From NCBI GenBank assembly GCA_032209605.1, contig JASFXZ010000039.1:2914001-2978000 (forward strand): a stretch of 64,000 bases of DNA, read 5' to 3'. The position numbers and the translations under genes are program-made. Below, one piece after another: positions 45,784 through 57,400 of this stretch (the stretch's first letter is position 1; each line of letters begins with the position of its first letter). Source of the DNA: Mactromeris polynyma (taxonomy: Eukaryota; Mollusca; Bivalvia; Venerida; Mactridae). Below the pieces are notes generated by a model that was given only the letters and a program-made list of their open reading frames with translations, searched no databases and had not been told where the DNA came from.

Positions 45784-46370
45784 TTGGAGATTTTGAAACA
45801 GCCAGACAAGCTTTCATGGCAAAGCATTCATTCTTGGACTATTCAATGCATATGCACAATTCATTTTTCCTCCAAGTTGAAAACAGTATACGTCGAATAC
45901 GGCTTGCTGAGGCTGAATTGGACGTTCAGCCACCATTGGCTACATACATTCCTGATATAGATATATGTTTATCTACTCCTTATGCTCATAACAGAATGTA
46001 CACTGAAGATCGAGATCCTGATAATGCTGATCTGTTGCACTATCATCAGTTATCTGCATGCACTATGACTGCAGATGAGTTTCGCCAGTCCCTTCGTTCA
46101 TTAACGGCTTGTCAACGAAGCACTATGCATATTGTGCAGCAGTACTTCTCTGATAAAAGAGCTACACCTCTTCGTTTGTTTATTACTGGTGGCGCAGGAG
46201 TAGGCAAATCATACCTTCTGAAAATGGTGGTTTCTTTCTTACAGCTATACACTGCTTCATTGTCTGGTCATTCTCCAGTAAAATGTTGTTCACCTACTAG
46301 AACTGCAGCTAGACACATTCATGGTCAAACTATACATTCTTTGTTGCATATTCCAGTCGCGCTGGTTTGA
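45774..46370 (+). pseudogene. Helitron PIF1-like helicase, N-terminal part
   Basis: Begins in the linker (LIGDFETARQAFMAKH) and carries Walker A GGAGVGKS at residues 139-146, then SPTRTAARHIHGQTIHSLL (motif Ia region). It breaks off after LLHIP through a single-base frameshift near 46350-46368 and continues in the next frame. SF1B helicases of the PIF1 family unwind DNA 5'-to-3' and are fused to Rep in Helitrons. Confidence 0.88.
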
Positions 46371-47440
46371 CAGCCTTCCAACTCCGTACACTTAGGAATA
46401 ACTTCATTGGCGTCCATTCATTGGTCCTAGATGAAGTAAGCATGGTCAGTGACAGAATGTTCACATTCATAAGTAGGCGTCTTAGTGAGGTAACTGGAAA
46501 TAATTTACCATTTGGTGGCTTGAATGTTATTTTGTTCGGCGATTTCTTTCAGCTGAAACCAGTTTGTGGTTCTTTTATTTTCAAAAATATGGTCTTGTGG
46601 GATTTGTTTCAACCTGTCATCCTCCGTGAAAATGTTCGCCAAAGTGGTGACTTACCCTATGTCCAGTTACTAAATCGTGCTAGGGTTGGCATGCTTTCAC
46701 AAGATGATGTCAAGATGCTCAAAACTTGTTTGCGTCCTGCAGAGTTTTCTACATCAGGTCTTTGTATATTTCCCAAGCGTTCCTCTGCCGCTGAGCACAA
46801 TCGAATTTGTTTGCAGAACCTTGCAAGTCCTCTGATATCAGTTATGGCAGAACACTATTTCTCTTCTGATGATTCAAGTGGTGCTGGTGTTCCTTTTCCT
46901 GCACAATATATTCCTGAAGATGATCGTGATGCTGGCAATATACCAAACTGTTATGAATTTTCAGTACGTTCCAGAGTCATGCTTTTGCGCAATATTGACA
47001 TAGCTGGTGGCCTTGTAAATGGTGCTATTGGCACAGTGCATAGTGTCTCTTATTGCATAAATGGCAATATCCAATATATTTTGGTGGCTTTTGATGACAA
47101 AGATCAGTACTCTCCTCAAAATGCCAATACTAGTGGCTTAGTTGCTGTTGATAAACTTGAACATAAGTTTGTTTATGCAGGTCATTCTATAATTAGGAAA
47201 AATTATCCGCTTGCTCTATGTTGGGCTAGCACTATACATAAAGTGCAAGGTCTAACAACTACTTCCCGTTCTGTTGACTTAGGCTCATCTGTTTTCCAAC
47301 AAGGAATGGGGTATGTAGCTTTAAGTAGGGTCACTCAGCTACAAGGCCTGCATCTAATTCGTTTCGATCCAGATGTTGTAATTGCTAATGTGTCCGTTCT
47401 AGAAGAATACAATCGTTTACGGGAAAAAGCAAACAAATGA
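46367..47440 (+). pseudogene. Helitron PIF1-like helicase, C-terminal part
   Basis: Opens with LRTLRNNFIGVHSLVLDEVSM (Walker B Asp22-Glu23), then ILFGDFFQLKPV (motif III), RENVRQSGD (motif IV), VNGAIGTV, and ends with ALCWASTIHKVQGLT and GMGYVALSRVTQLQGL (motifs V and VI). It closes at TGA 47438-47440. All helicase motifs are intact, so decay is limited to the upstream stops and shifts. Confidence 0.9.
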
Positions 47441-48463
47441 CTAAACAGACTCGGAGTGTATATATTTTTGTCATTGTAACATATGCACATACTATGTTAA
47501 CTTACTTTACATTGTACTCATTTATCTCATTAAGCCTTGATTAAGGCCAGGCAAACTCACTTCTTATTCTTTATATCTGTTATTGCTATTATAGTTCACT
47601 GTACATTTTTAGCTACAACGAACAAGTTGTTAATAGGAGCACTTCAACTGTTTCCATGCATTCATCTTTTGTATCATATTTGTTTCTGCTTCTTTTTGCA
47701 CACTGGCAATGCTAGCAGTACAATGAATGCTCCATTCAACCACCATATGCTTGACATGTTAACAAACTGTTTCTACTACTGCTTCATACTATAATTCTAA
47801 CTTGAGCTTCTTTATTATATTGCATAACACAAATACACCAGTTTGCCTATTTATTTTTTATACAAATCCAACATTTGACACAACAGCTGATGCATTATAA
47901 TTGCCAGTTATACAGCTTGCAAAAATTGTAACTTGTCTATTTATCTCTACATTACATCTTTACTTCAAATCCATACTTGTTGAATTGCCTATCTCAGTCA
48001 TTCAGTTTGCTTTTTTTATCTTACCACTTGACAAAGCTTATACATTTGCTAATGTTTTTGCAAACATGTCATGCACATGTAGACATCAAAATAGTCTCCA
48101 CAGTTGTCTAAGTGCTTGTTGTAAGTATTCTTTTCAAATTTTATTTCTTACTTGTACAATAATGTTTAACATTTGTCTTGAACAGACACAACTTTAAGCC
48201 TTAATTTTATGTAGTCATGAATTCAAAAATACACAGTATCTTTTTACAACCACACTGCATCATTTATAACACAAGTTATTTATGGGGCTTTCAGAATGTA
48301 TTTGCTCATACTCATCATCAACATGTACACTTTATAGTACTTGACACCATGTTGTACATTCCTGCCAGTACCACTATAATGGACCAAATAGTTACATTTA
48401 CAGTTATTAATAATGTTTTAGGCGCATAATTTAAAAAAAATTCAATATTTACTTCTTTCACAG
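47441..48463. other. Spacer between helicase and RPA-like gene
   Basis: AT-rich. The frames 47537-47794, 47901-48197 and 48217-48429 have no domains. The acceptor TTCTTTCACAG directly before the ATG at 48464 implies an upstream non-coding exon somewhere here. Confidence 0.45.
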
Positions 48464-50707
48464 ATGGACATCATTTCAATAGAAGATGCGCTACAGCTCC
48501 AGGTTGACCAAGTAACCTCAGTTGCTGTGAAGGTTCTATCTACGGCTGAGGTTACTACCTACAAGAACAAGGACAACTCTGACAGGAGATATTTTGCAGC
48601 CATTGTCCCTGACGAAACTAGTCATACAACAGTCAGAGTTTATAAAATGACCAGTTTGCTACAGTTTACTCAAGGTGCTAACCTCATGCTAAAAGATGTC
48701 ATTCGGAAAAATGGAGACAGTGGTCTATGGCTAGTCAGCTCATCAACAGTTGTGTGCTGGTGTGAAATAGATGTGCCTGCAGCAATAATAGTTGCTTCAA
48801 CAAAGCCAAAAGGCCAGACTGCTGAGGCGGTCAAATTAGCTGATGCCATCAAATCGTCATCAGCATCTCACATTGTTGGGAAAATTGTCCAGGTAAAAAA
48901 TTAAAAATAATCCCAGTACACCAACAAATTGTATTGTTTGCATCATCTGTAGTTTCAAATAGACTACAACTTATTAATATGCCAACTACCATAACTTATC
49001 GGAATAAATGACTAATCGCAATATCATTCAAATCTAATTAATAGTACATCTTGTATTTACATATTACAACTCACATACCTAGTACACATGTCTGCAATGT
49101 TGCCACCATTGAGTGTTTCAATGGCATACACTTAATATCCTTATTATTTCATTCACAGGTGTTCATCTACTTCATTCACAATATGTATGCTCCACATTTT
49201 TGTATATTATTGCAATTACATGTATATTCAACATCAACTGTACTTTTATAACACTTAGTTCCCAAAGGCTCTACATAAAAACCATTTTGATTAAAAAAAT
49301 GTTTCCATAACAAACTCACTGTTGTTATAACAATAATGCAAACCAGTTATTATTGGACTTTTTCAGACTTCACCTTTAAAATACAGAAGAAATGGGGAAT
49401 TACCCATACGCTTTGTAGCCATGAAAGATTGTGATGGCGGTCCAACCGTGAAAGTGCCTCTGTTTGGAGCTGATGCACAAAAAACCATATCTGAGGGTGA
49501 TGTTATAGGTCTTACCGATACCTACAGATATAAAGATTCTAACGCTTTATCCACCAAGAAAACAACCAAATTTGAGGTTTGTTTGATATTTAATACTTTA
49601 CTACCCAGTCATGCTTCTATGTGTTGAATATTTTCTTATATTAAAGCTGTTACGTTAATGCATATATTGCACCATTCCTTGTACCTAATACATATCAATT
49701 CAATATAGTTACTAAATACTGTCTTTTAATATGCATAGTGCTTAGATTTCCTAGGTATCATTTTTCTATAATTTCATTACATATTTCTTGTATCTCCTGC
49801 AAGTATTATGTGTTTTTGTCTCAAAATTTGAAGGACAAGACATGCAATTTTCTATTTCATGTTGCTTTCAGCGGTTTCAATTGTATGTTTTTAGTTCCTT
49901 TGCTTTTCAACTAGCATTTTCATTGACATATTGTATTGAGGTTCCATTGTTTTCTATTTTCCAGTACCTACCACAAGACATGTTGTCTGTTAGTGTGTCC
50001 AGCAATGACGAACTCGATGATGATGACTTCTTAGATTTAGACATATTGAATGAGCCCGAAGAATTCCAAGTCAAGGGTGTCATTTCCGCTCATGTTTACA
50101 GATGTTGTCCAAAACCTGGTATGTTTTTTTTTACTTGTTTCATACTTCTAATGTCCATTTTTCTTCCTTTGTCTTTGCACATTGTTGCAATATTTTAACT
50201 CTACAACATAATGCATTGCTTAGTCACTATATGAATTGCTATATTACAATGTCTATAAAACTTTGGTGCAACTGTGCTAATACCATTATGCACCTGTACT
50301 ATTTCTACATTTACTTTTTGTAACTGTATTTGTGTACTGAGTTCGTTACATTTTTGTGATGCTTAAACTTAGTCTCTTCATAAACCACATGACAATGAAC
50401 CGCTATTACAACGACATGGGCATTGTAAGCTTCATATACCCTTTACTGATAACTATCTTCTCAATTACTTTCTCATCAAACTAAAAACCTTGACATTTCA
50501 GCATGTAGAAATAAGAAGCTCGAGACATTGACATGTCCAACATGCAAGGCATCTGATGCTAGTCAGACCACCTACTACTGTACTGTGTCTCTTGTTTTGA
50601 AACGCCAACAGAGGTATGAAACAAGAAAAAATTTCATGCCAGACCTCCAGCAACTTGTGGACCTTCCACCTATAAACACTTTGGCAGATGATTACCATAT
50701 GCCATAG
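48464..50707 (+). CDS. RPA-like single-stranded DNA-binding protein (four exons)
   Basis: Exons 48464-48892, 49367-49576, 49965-50118 and 50502-50707; all borders are AG/GT and phases agree (0, 0, 1), giving 332 codons plus TAG. Exon 1 looks like an OB fold (QVTSVAVKVLSTAEVTTY ... RYFAAIVPDETS ... VRVYKM). Exon 2 resembles a second OB-like strand set (PIRFVAMKDCDGGPTVKVP ... SEGDVIGLTDTY). Exons 3-4 hold a likely zinc ribbon: cysteines in YRCCPKPACRN, then TCPTC and YYCTVSL, as in RPA70 DBD-C. RPA-like genes are known Helitron cargo and would protect single strands during rolling-circle replication. No break is seen, unlike the neighbouring RepHel. Confidence 0.78.
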
Positions 50708-51435
50708 TGCTTGTGTTACTCTTCAGTTTCACGTTTTTGTGAGTCTGCTGTTTGTTTGTTATAGAAGCTTCGTCAGGGAAAGACATCACAAACATCATCT
50801 TGAATTTGGAAATACTTCCTGTCAGCACAAATTACTTCAATAATATACCTTAACATTTAATACCTAGAATTTCCATGTAAATACAGTCACCCCTATCGAT
50901 TATCTCAATAAGTAATCAATAAAGCTGCTAACTTATTTTGTTTAAGCACTTTCTAAAGTCACACAAGCGTTAATTTTCTTTTTTCTACCATTTAAAGGAA
51001 TGACTGGTACTCCCAAAATGAATGATCAATATATATATTGTTGGTGACTCATTATACATTTACAGTTACACTGTGTGATACTAGCTTTCTTTTTATTTTT
51101 CGTTCAGTTCACTCAAATGTTTTTGTTGAATGTATTTAATGCTCTGCAGTGATACAAGGTGCTTTATAATTTTCATGATGAATGTTTTTGTTTGTGGAAT
51201 CGCTTAGCTGCTGCCTTAATTGCATTCGATCCTTTACCTCTTCACATGTTTGTGTGCTTTCTGTATGTATGTAAATACTATGTATGTAAATACGTTTATA
51301 CTTCTCTTTGCTATGTTCTTTTTGTTTACTATACTAGTCATTCCTAACGTAGGTCTGTTACCCAGTCCGCGTTCACCTGTTATCTTTTTTGTTGATTCAT
51401 GTAACATTTATAGTTTTCATTTACATATACAATTA
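50708..51435. other. Intergenic, no gene seen
   Basis: AT-rich. A segment with TTTTTGTTTACTATACTAGTCATTC (about 51328) resembles TTTTTGTTTACTGTACTTGTCATTC near 53271, indicating a diverged duplication on both sides of the pogo-like element. Confidence 0.4.
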
Positions 51436-52674
51436 CAGTAAAACCTCATGATGCGACCAATTCGATTTTGCGACCAACTCATTATTACAACCGTTTTTTC
51501 CGGACCCGAAATTTTCTCTATATAATTCAATGGTCGCGGAACTCGAAATTGCGGTCAAGTCGATATTGCGTAATGCGACCGCTTATTCAGGTCCCGATCA
51601 ATAATGAAGACACATTTTCAACTCGAAAATACGACCACGTACCGTCCCGGAACGGGCAGTGTGGATTTTAGTCACACCGACAGCCGAGGTTGTTAATTCG
51701 GATTTGTTTATGATAATTGATGACACTTTAATCCCCCCAGGGGTCATAAACACACCAAGAGGTGGGTATTTTATTGTTTGGCCCTTTGTGAGACCCTTAA
51801 TTGAGCAGTTAGCAGTCACATATTTGATTCTACGCTAATTAATCTGTTATACTGTACTTGTTAATTGACGGAAACAACAAATTGTATAAACTTTGATTTT
51901 CATCAGGGACATATAAACCGTTTATATGTCCGTGTTTTCATTGATAAACTTCCGTAATATTATCTGACCAGATTAATCAATCATATCTGAATTTGATTTT
52001 CATCAGGGACATATAAACCATTCATATGTCCGCTGTTTCATTTATAAAGACCTACATGAACTTAGCTGATTAAATTTGTTTAAAAGTTCTAAAATGAGTA
52101 GACAGAGTTTTCTCTGAAAGACTGTCCAGGAAAAAGTCAGAGGCAACAGGCTGATAAATATGACATTGGAAAGACTCACAAACTATGTTTATAGGACACA
52201 ATAAATGTAATGACAATTTGCTGAGGAAGCAGTTGTAAAATTTACAGCCGTTGGCTTTGAAAGTTGAAATTAACATGTTAAAATTACATTCTTGAAGAAC
52301 AGATACCGCTCAAGCCAGTAATTTCAGTGATAGAACTGTCATGTCTGTTACATTACCTGTTATTATCATTAAACTTCTAGTGTTCTTTTTTATATAAACA
52401 TCATTACATGTACCTATAATATTTGATATGCTTTAATTTTCAGGTTCATTCAATCCTCAAGAGGATGGTGGAATTGGTGGAAGTCTATGAGAATTGTTTT
52501 TCCTATTTCATTGTTTATATTGTATTTATTAAAATAACACAAATATCTTGGGGAAAACATAACATTACTAGTACTGATACGCACAATATGACTAAACTCA
52601 ATAATGAGACCAACTCGATATTAAGACCACTTTATGGCGGACCCATTGGTGGTCTCATTATCGAGTTTTTACTG
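51436..52674. mobile_element. Pogo-like element or two facing ends
   Basis: Left end CAGTAAAACCTCATGATGCG after TA (51434-51435); right end, reversed, CAGTAAAAACTCGATAATGA before TA (52675-52676). Subterminal GACCAA(C/T)TCGAT motifs occur on both sides. If one element, it is 1239 bp and flanked by TA. The ends diverge after ~10 bases, so two separate fragments are possible. A splice-like acceptor and short frame at 52440-52490 could be a transposase remnant, but this is not demonstrable. Confidence 0.5.
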
Positions 52675-53097
52675 TACACCATTACCCAGTCATCAACAAA
52701 GTTTATACTTGTTATACATTAACACTGCTTAATAACTTATCCAGTGTGTAATAGTGTTTGTGATGCTAGCATGCGGTTGTTGCATAATGAAGTGATCTCA
52801 CATTTTGACGAGGTGCTTTACCATTTAGTGATTAATGTTTTTGTATACATAGTTCCTACATCTACAATATTTACCTCCCATGTTCAGATTGTTGGCCATT
52901 TTTATAGGCAAATTTCGTTAAAGTATATGGGGAATATAATGTCAACGATGATAAACTAATCCAATATATAAAAAATCACTTATTCATTATGCTCATGTGG
53001 GCATTTGGCTCAGTAAGTTACAGAAAAAGTCGTTTTTACATCCAAATTATCTTGGTATTTTCTCAATAATCACATATTTCGACATTACTCCTATCAG

Positions 53098-53160
53098 TTT
53101 TGCCTATCAAAATGGGCGACAGTTAACAACACGGGAGGTAAATATTGTAGATGTAGGACC
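53098..53160 (+). repeat. Block shared with the Helitron 5' flank
   Basis: TTGCCTATCAAAATGGGCGA and GGGAGGTAAATATTGTAGAT match 41811-41870 closely. It marks a second copy of the sequence found upstream of the Helitron N-terminal ORF. Confidence 0.65.
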
Positions 53161-53520
53161 TATGTATTGAGTAATCGTGTTGCTTCTTGTTCAGTAATAC
53201 ATTATTTCTTTCCACTGTTAATATGTTTATAATATATGTTAATACATTCATATTTATATTTGCTATGATCTTTTTGTTTACTGTACTTGTCATTCATATA
53301 TTACCACTACTAAACCAGTGTGCTTACACATCCTACCACTTGTTGATTCAGGTATCGTTTTATAGCTCCCTCACATGTCACTTTTTACCTTGTCAATTAC
53401 ATTAACTTACTCTATTTTTATAACTTTCACAATGTCAAAACTCATTTTGCATTCACACATTGCATGATTAATATAGTGTGTGATGTTGGATTTTTGTTTG
53501 TCCACTGACATGTTGTTACA

Positions 53521-53894
53521 TACAAGGGTGATCTCACATTTTAACATTATGCGCTACAAGAGTGATCTCACATTTTAACATTATGCGCTACAAGAGTGAT
53601 CTCACATTTTAACATTATGCGATACAAGAGTGATCTCACATTTTAACATTATGCGATACAAGAGTGATCTCACATTTTAACATTATGCGATACAAGAGTG
53701 ATCTCACATTTTAACATTATGCGATACAAGAGTGATCTCACATTTTAACATTATGCGATACAAGAGTGATCTCACATTTTAACATTATGCGATACAAGAG
53801 TGATCTCACATTTTAACATTATGCGATACAAGAGTGATCTCACATTTTAACATTATGCGATACAAGGGTGATCTCACATTTTAACATTATGCGA
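53521..53894. repeat. 11-copy 34-bp minisatellite
   Basis: Unit TACAAGAGTGATCTCACATT + TTAACATTATGCGA repeats 11 times head to tail with no spacers. Variants: AAGGGTG in the first and last units, GCGC in early units. A single related copy (GAAGTGATCTCACATTTTGA) lies near 52791 and could be the progenitor. Confidence 0.95.
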
Positions 53895-54402
53895 TATCAA
53901 TTGGTGATTTTTTTTTTTTTTTTAGTGACTTCTACTTATGTCATTCTATATATTTTATATCTTAGATAATTATGATCGTGATTTAGGATAATATTGCGTT
54001 CTCAGATGCATAATGTTGTCTTAATGTACATGCATTATGTTCATTCTCATACACACTCTTTGCTGCATCAGGCAGCAATTTTTTACTTGTCAGGTACTGG
54101 AGAACAATAATATGAACATGCCACAGTTGAGTTGAGACAAGTTCATTTAGGTAAGAAGTAATAACATTTTGAAAATATAGCTCATCACTTTGTTACATTT
54201 AAAACAACTACATGTACTAGCAATAGATGGGGTTAAATGGGGGACAGCTACTCAGCTGTGTTGTAAATCTGTTGGTTTGTTTGGTTTTTCGAAAAACTTT
54301 CTCATTTCACGTTTTACGATTGAATTGAAATCTGTTATCGTTACACGAATAGATCCTGATGCACATAAAACATATTTTGTTTCCATTGTTGCAGACACAC
54401 AG

Positions 54403-57400
54403 ATGATGAACATTGGACCGTACGTTCTTACAAGAAGGAGCTTTGAATTCCTCAAAAGCACATTGTCTGATGAAGTAAGCTTTATTATGACATGTGGTAA
54501 TAAAATACATACATGTAAAAACTCTGCATTAATTATGTCCATCATTTACTATTTTTCACTTTATTTGCGATTGTCCAAAATTTGTTTTGACAACTATTAT
54601 TTTAGATTTGATAGGCTTATGCATTGCTGAATAAATGTTATGTTAATCAAACAAGGTCAACAGCTATGAATACTTTTCTATAATTGTGAGTCATACAGAT
54701 TCAACAGGATGTATGTTGACAATAGGATTAATGTTCAAAGAAAACATTTTTGCTTTAAAAAGGTATGCAAACATTCTTGACCCGATCAAGATGATTATGG
54801 AATCAATATTGTCTAGGCCTTTCAATCCGTCATCGATTTGAAAATTGTATTGTATTTGATATAGTTTAAAGTCGACAGGTCCAATCATTAATATGCATTG
54901 TAGCTTATCTTTAATATAAACCTGATACAAATGGGTAAGTATCATACATTGTATAAATTGTTTTAATAAATACAATAAGTAATGATTTTATGAAAACATG
55001 TGAAAGTTCATTGGACAATGATACAATAGTCGTGTGTTTTGTGTACATTTAATTATGTGCTTCCTTAAATGTTATTCATCATGACACCAACTTTTTCTAC
55101 AACACAGGTTCTTATTGAATATATATATAAGTGTGTTAAAACAATGAACAAAATCATAATTTTAGAATAAGGTCTAATCTATATACAATGTTTTTCTCCA
55201 GTTGATTGACGCCTACTTGCATATCACGACAGCAGGAAGGAATGTTTTCCACCTTGATTGTGTTATGGCGACTTCTATTTTTAGTGGTTGTCTTGAAAGG
55301 ACTGGCTACTTGAGAACAGTAAGTCATTGGAACAATTAACTTTATTTTTCTACAACACGTTATATGTAATTCTGACACTAAGCGGTGTACGGGGAAAACA
55401 AAACATTACCCCATAAGGTACCTCAATACACATGGTTAAGCGCGCGCTTGCACTCTAATTTTTATTTTCAAGCATCTGATCTCATGGACTTTATCGAACT
55501 GAATTTCGCTCAAACCTTAAAAAATCTATCGTTTTGAATATTAATACTAGCACGCATGTAATCTGTTCAATATTTATTGAATCATGTGTGAATATCAATT
55601 GTCAATTTCTAGTAACTTGCAGACATCAAGAGATAAAAGTTTTTGAGTCGAGCCGTCAGCGAAAATGGTCACGAGGCGCATGAAGGGGAAATGAGTTCGG
55701 ACGTCATATACCCTGTCAGTGCCGTGTATATAGAATCCTATACGCGAGCTTTTAACCAATGAAATTACTGGAATTTTCTTTGCATTTTGAAAGTTGTGTT
55801 TGAATATTTGCCAAAATATATGTATGGTTCAGTTAACATAGATGAAAACAGTAAGTTATTTAGGTTTGGACTTTCGTTTTAAACATCCAATGTTAAATGT
55901 TAGGTTAACTACTAAAGGTTGTAGGTTCAATCCACATGATCATCAGTGTTGGTTTAAGAACTTCAATGTCATATAAAGCCCTTGAACTATGATTCCGTTG
56001 TGACAATGTTGAAAGATACCATATCCTTTTATAACTTCATGAGGTGGTATTTGGTGATTGTTTCTTTGCTGTATAACCACCTATCATCTATTAAATGTAG
56101 CTATTGCTTCTATAAACACATCGTCTAGGTAGCACTTAAATATTAGACAACCAAAAGCAGAAAGGCCTTGATATGCCTGAATTTTACCAGAAATTATAAA
56201 AGTTTAGGGTCTGCTGGTAAATATTAGTGTTGGGTTTCCTGAACCATACAATATTTTTCTTGGCTTTTGTTTTTGATTGATATTTTCATTTATTTTGCAT
56301 ACTTAGTGAAAGCTGATTGGGACATGGCACTTGTCAGTCATTCTCAAAAAATGGGGACACTTACAAAAGATGCTTGTCCCATAAACAAATATGTGAATTA
56401 CTCTAACAATTATATAAAAATGAAAAGCAGAACTAACAATTTTGCATTACTGACCATACTAGTGTATAATAATTATACTTTGAAAGTCATAAGATGTATT
56501 ATTGGGACACTACCATCTTATTAATAAGCTAGGATTTCCCTAATTTTGCCTGTCGCAGGTACTATCCACAATAATTGCATTGCGGCTGTATCTTAAAAAT
56601 AGATCAAAGAAAGTGGTATACTTTATTTTTTGAATTGATACAACTGTCTTCAGCAGTCTGTAAATATTTTTCTTAATAATTTCTAAAGCTGATATTTTTT
56701 TTCGTCCCAAATGGTTTGTCGCAAAAACATCTAACTGCCGTAACAAAATATGATCAATGTAGTACACAACTTTTGAACTGTACCATAATAATGCACTCTG
56801 AAATACCTTTTTTAAGTTGTGAGATACATAGATTGCACGACACTATGATATTTTTTAACAGTCTCTCAAAGTTGGGCTGACTGTTACGTATGGAATACAA
56901 CTATTATGTTTGTTTTGGTAATTTCACTTTTTGCTAACATCCGTAACAAAAGTCCATGTTACCTTTATACCAGGAATACTGGTGGATACATAGTTGATGT
57001 CATGTCATATGTTCGTTAAGATGTTAATACAGTTTGTGGTTCAGTTTTATAATATACAAAATGTGCAGACACTGATTTAGAAATCGTTCAATCAACACCA
57101 CTTCTTATTAATTAGCCTATTCACTGCTGTGAATGTCGTCTGGAACTATTGTTTTGAGGTCAAACAGCTTGGATCCTGATAAAACACTCAGTAACTTAGT
57201 GTGTTATAAAAATCAAAGCTGTATGCTTATGGTTTCGTGTTGTGGATAAGGTTAAATATGGTTGTGTTGGTAATTCGACTTTTTATCTAACCTCCGTAAC
57301 AAAAATGCAGGTTAGGTTTATTCCAGTGATGCTTGTAAATAGACAAGCGTTGTCATCCCACATGTTTGTTAAAATGTTCATATAGTTTAATGGTTCAAGT

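Larger units (their letters stand above)
42361..47440 (+). mobile_element. Helitron (rolling-circle transposon), decayed
   Basis: Four adjacent open frames cover, in order, a protease-like N-terminus and DUF6570-like region, Helitron_like_N/HUH Rep domain, and a PIF1-type helicase. This is the RepHel polyprotein of an animal Helitron broken by two TAA codons and two single-base frameshifts. The ends (5' TC, 3' hairpin-CTRR) were not located, so outer limits are unknown. Confidence 0.9.

Noticed and set aside
53521..53894. CRISPR-like array of 34-bp repeats
   Set aside because: Repeats are contiguous without spacers and the DNA is clearly eukaryotic; it is a minisatellite.
56267..56524. Missing catalytic His exon of the Ulp1 gene (ADWDMALVSH region)
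   Set aside because: No suitable donor or phase, and the sequence lacks the expected His-Trp strand pattern.
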